A stretch of 64,000 nt of DNA from Ophiocordyceps camponoti-saundersi (nom. inval.) (lineage: Eukaryota > Ascomycota > Sordariomycetes > Hypocreales > Ophiocordycipitaceae), in assembly GCA_003339415.1 (NCBI GenBank), contig PDHQ01000024.1:62001-126000 (forward strand), written 5' to 3'. Shown one piece after another: positions 61,042 through 64,000 of the stretch; the first letter of the stretch is position 1, and the number at the start of each line of letters is the position of its first letter. The notes below the pieces were generated by a model, which saw nothing but the letters and a program-made list of their open reading frames with translations, did no database searches and was not told the origin of the DNA. The position numbers and the translations under genes are program-made.

Positions 61042-64000
61042 AAACTCTTTGATCCTGTCTGTTATTTTCTCTTGGTCCCCTTTTGAAGCTCGTCATTCTC
61101 GGGGGGGGAGGAGGGGTCCCTGTCTGTTTGTCTGTCTGTCGGTCTGTCTCGTCGACGCGTCTAATGGGCCGATGAAGGACAGAAGACCGGGTGATCAAAA
61201 AGTCTCAAGAAGACATACATACATACATATCCGTACATGCATACCTACATATGTATGTATGTATGGAAATGTACGGAGTACGGATAACATGTACGGATAT
61301 GTATTGTATGCAGATACGTGGGTTTTTGCATCACCATCCGCACACTCCCCCCCCTCTTGTTCCGGAGAGATTTCAGCGGCAAAATGGCACCGAGAAAGGT
61401 AGGCAACGATATGCAGGACCAGGCAGAGACGAATGTGTAGTGGGCGGTGACTTCGAATTCAGAACGAAGGCCCGTCCATCCAAGTCAAGGTCAGTCTCTT
61501 GTGGAAGAGGATTGATGGAACAATTAATTGTGTTGGCTGGGCCGTTGTGGCACCGAGGCTTCCATTTTTTTTCCAAGGGGGGGGAATCAATTGGCATAGC
61601 TTCTTTTGACTGCATCGCGTGATGGCCAGCTTACCATAGCCTATCCGTACTTGTGTGTGTTCACAGGCTTCTAGACCTGTCCGTACCATCTAAACCCCAG
61701 CCGGAGTTCTCCTCTGTTCGTTCCTCGTTAACAGCGTAGCCGATACCTTCTGCTGGAGGAATATCGATAGAAAGCCGGGGAAAGCCCCGAAGGAAGAAGA
61801 AATCTAGCATGGTCCGAGTCGTAGAGAGTGACGCCGCATGAAGGGTCACCAGCGAGGAAACAACGATGACAGCGGATAGGAAAAAGGGAATAGCAATAGG
61901 GGACTTTTCGGGTGTGCAATGCGTGTTACATGTGTCCATAGCGGTATATGTATATGGACGTACTTGTGCATCGCGGGAGGAAAAAGACGGAACGGATGAA
62001 CGGGATCTTATTCTTCTCATATTCCTCCGATTAGATGGAGAGAAGATATAGATGTACATACATACATACATACGTGAGCCGGTTGCCGGCTGCGGCCGAA
62101 GTTGTGATCCCTGGCCACCTGTATCCGGTCGGAGTGGCCTAGCCTTTATCCGTACTGTACGTAAGTATGTTTGTATGTAGGCGGCAGCGAGTGGTATGGA
62201 TAGACGACGGATGGGCTTTGCAGATCAGAAACATGCACTGTGCCTTTACGGACGAAACGCCCCCCCCAGTAATTAAGAAACAAAAAAGAAAAAGAGATGA
62301 CGCTATTCCGTAGATACGGCATGGCATCATGACACTGTGCTTCTGTGAATGACGAATGTCCACTCCCACCCCTTGCGGTGCTGGACAGGCCCCCCCCTCC
62401 CCACTCTTCAGTCTCCCCTGAGGATCCCTGCCGGTTGCGAAAGGGAAAGGGGGTGGTGGGAAGACGGGGATGGGCGCGCGCAGCAGTGGACGAAGACGCG
62501 GTTGCATCTGAGTTGATCATCATTAGCCATCATGGTCCTTTTTTATCACCCTCGATTACGGATAGTATATAAAACATGTGTACGAATACATACAGGTATC
62601 AGTCAGACGCGTAACGCGTATGTACTGTATGTATGTATGTATGTGTGCGTGTTTTTATGTAGTAGGCTGGTTTCTAAAGTATTCCCTCTCCCCCCGTTAC
62701 GGTGACCATCTAGCTTTTTTTTTTTTTTTAACAATGTTTGCGCGCCTGAGTGATGATGTCTGGGCGACGTGGCTCCGTCCGGGTTTCTCAGGCGACGGAC
62801 AACCAGTTGCCAGTTAGAGAGGTCCTTGGCAGGCCTTTCAACACGGTCGCACAGTGCGGACTCTGCATGACCACCTGCGCTGACCACTGATCTCAGTCAA
62901 ATCACTCACAGTCACCCACCGTTACTACTGGTGACAGGGGTGTGTGCCGAGCGAAGAAATGCGGGAGAGAGGGGCTCTATGGTCCCAGCCCAGACCCAAC
63001 AAAAAAAAAACAACACGACGACGAGGGGGAGGGGAGGACAGTGGGAGAGCTGTTATACAATGAGATAGGCCGGGCCGCGGCAAAAAAAAAAAAAGCCTAC
63101 CTACTATCCGTACACAAAACTATTACGAGCCCTGTTGTCTGCACGGTACGGATTCATACTAGACAGGGCCTCGAATTTTTAACATTGTCGGCGCATCACG
63201 GGCGAATGTCCTTCTCCTCTTTTCTTCTGGGGTGTGTGTGAATGTGTGTGTGTGTGTGTGTGCATGTGCGTGTTCCCTCCCTCCCCACCCTCTCTCTCTG
63301 ACTCTCTCTCTCTCTTCTTCTCCTCACTTCCACCTTCGTTCTCCTCATTTCCTTGCTTCCTCTTCCCTCTCTCTCTCTCTCTCTCTCTCGCTCTCAAATC
63401 ACTCGCTCTCAAATCACTCGCTCGCTTGGCTGTCGAGTTTTCCTCTATTGTTTTTTTTTCCTTTTTGCACCCGCTCGTTAGCCCGAGATTTCAAGAGGGA
63501 GAGAGACAAGGGGAAGAAGAGGAGAAAGGAAAAAAAAAAGGGGGAGGGGAAGAGGATTAAAAAAAAATAAACACACACCAACATCGGGTACAGCTCTCTT
63601 CTCTTCTCGCTCGCTTCACAGCTGTCTCGATTTTCGACAACCTTCCACACACACACACACACACTCTCTCTCTCTCTCTCTCTCTCTCTTCAATCTCCTT
63701 CGCTTTTCTTCCCTTTTTGGACTCTTTTTTTTTTCCGCCGCCAGAATCGGGCGATAATTCATAATATAAAAATTTTCTTTCTCTTCCTGCGAGAATCAAC
63801 AGACGAGGAAAAGAGAACAGAAAAAAAAGGTCAGTCTTGCTCGTTTCCCTCTCTCATTTTCCTCTGCTTCGCCGCGTTCCTCTTCATCATCTGTTATTCT
63901 CTTCTTCCTCGTTCTGTGCCGGGTCAGTACCGATGTGTCTTCGCTGTCTGTACCTGTAATTAGTCCCCTGTACCGGCCTTTTTTTCCCTCCCACTCTCGA
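61042..64000. other. 3-kb intergenic region to the right edge
   Basis: No convincing gene. Contains CATA/TATG arrays (61205-61265, 62050-62075, 62625-62645), GTACGGAGTACGG near 61270, CTGT repeats (61123-61149), a GT tract (63230-63260) and many CT/AG/CA tracts after 63290. From about 63600 it is pyrimidine-rich and resembles a leader of a + strand gene beyond the window. Confidence 0.5.

Noticed and set aside
63230..64000. Frames in the CT/GT-rich right edge
   Set aside because: Their residues come from dinucleotide tracts; the region looks like leader sequence.

Overview
The window is nuclear DNA of a filamentous ascomycete (Pezizomycotina, most likely Sordariomycetes, possibly Hypocreales; the order is a guess from general style). 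The signs are many genes with short introns of roughly 48-140 nt (donors GTGAGT/GTAAGT/GTTCGT, CTGAC/CTAAT branch sites), fungal-type gene families, no operons, and long GC-poor intergenic stretches full of microsatellites and dispersed short motifs (TACGGAGTA, TACCTAGGTA, TACATACA).

Region by region. (1) 0-2.4 kb: the left edge cuts a polyketide synthase, leaving the N-terminus of its ketosynthase domain on the minus strand. Beside it lies a decayed MFS drug-efflux transporter, so this looks like the edge of a secondary-metabolite locus with a dead pump gene. (2) 2.9-9.8 kb: three conserved genes, a metaxin/SAM35-like mitochondrial outer-membrane assembly protein (+), the GID/CTLH ubiquitin-ligase scaffold Gid1/RanBPM (-) and an Ies4-like INO80 subunit (-). 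(3) 11.8-20.3 kb: a very large secreted Ser/Gly/Asp-rich repeat protein, a 10-N assembly gap beside a 57-nt G run, indoleamine 2,3-dioxygenase, and a cysteine-rich single-pass membrane protein. (4) 20.7-33 kb: Cdc14 of the septation network (-) divergent from geranylgeranyl diphosphate synthase (+), a Pex23/24-type peroxisomal membrane peroxin with a dysferlin region (-), and a Pom1-type DYRK kinase (+). (5) 33-37.7 kb: gene-free, microsatellite-rich. (6) 37.7-51.4 kb: a 76-residue conserved-looking small protein, a giant MFS-type membrane protein with a 900-residue disordered N-terminus, a Ser/Thr-rich single-pass membrane protein with an Asp-Tyr tail, the ESCRT-III subunit Snf7, and an Anp1-type Golgi mannosyltransferase. 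(7) 54.8-59.5 kb: an accessory-looking island of three secreted proteins without recognised domains, two of them tandem paralogues with glycine-zipper-like segments, together with a duplicated coding-like relic. (8) 60-61 kb: 3-methyladenine DNA glycosylase; the remaining 3 kb to the right edge is intergenic.

Most genes are single housekeeping genes that do not act together. The two places where neighbours may share a job are the PKS/MFS edge and the secreted-protein island. Exon boundaries were worked out by hand from reading frame, splice consensus and family conservation. Product names come from remembered family motifs, not from a search.
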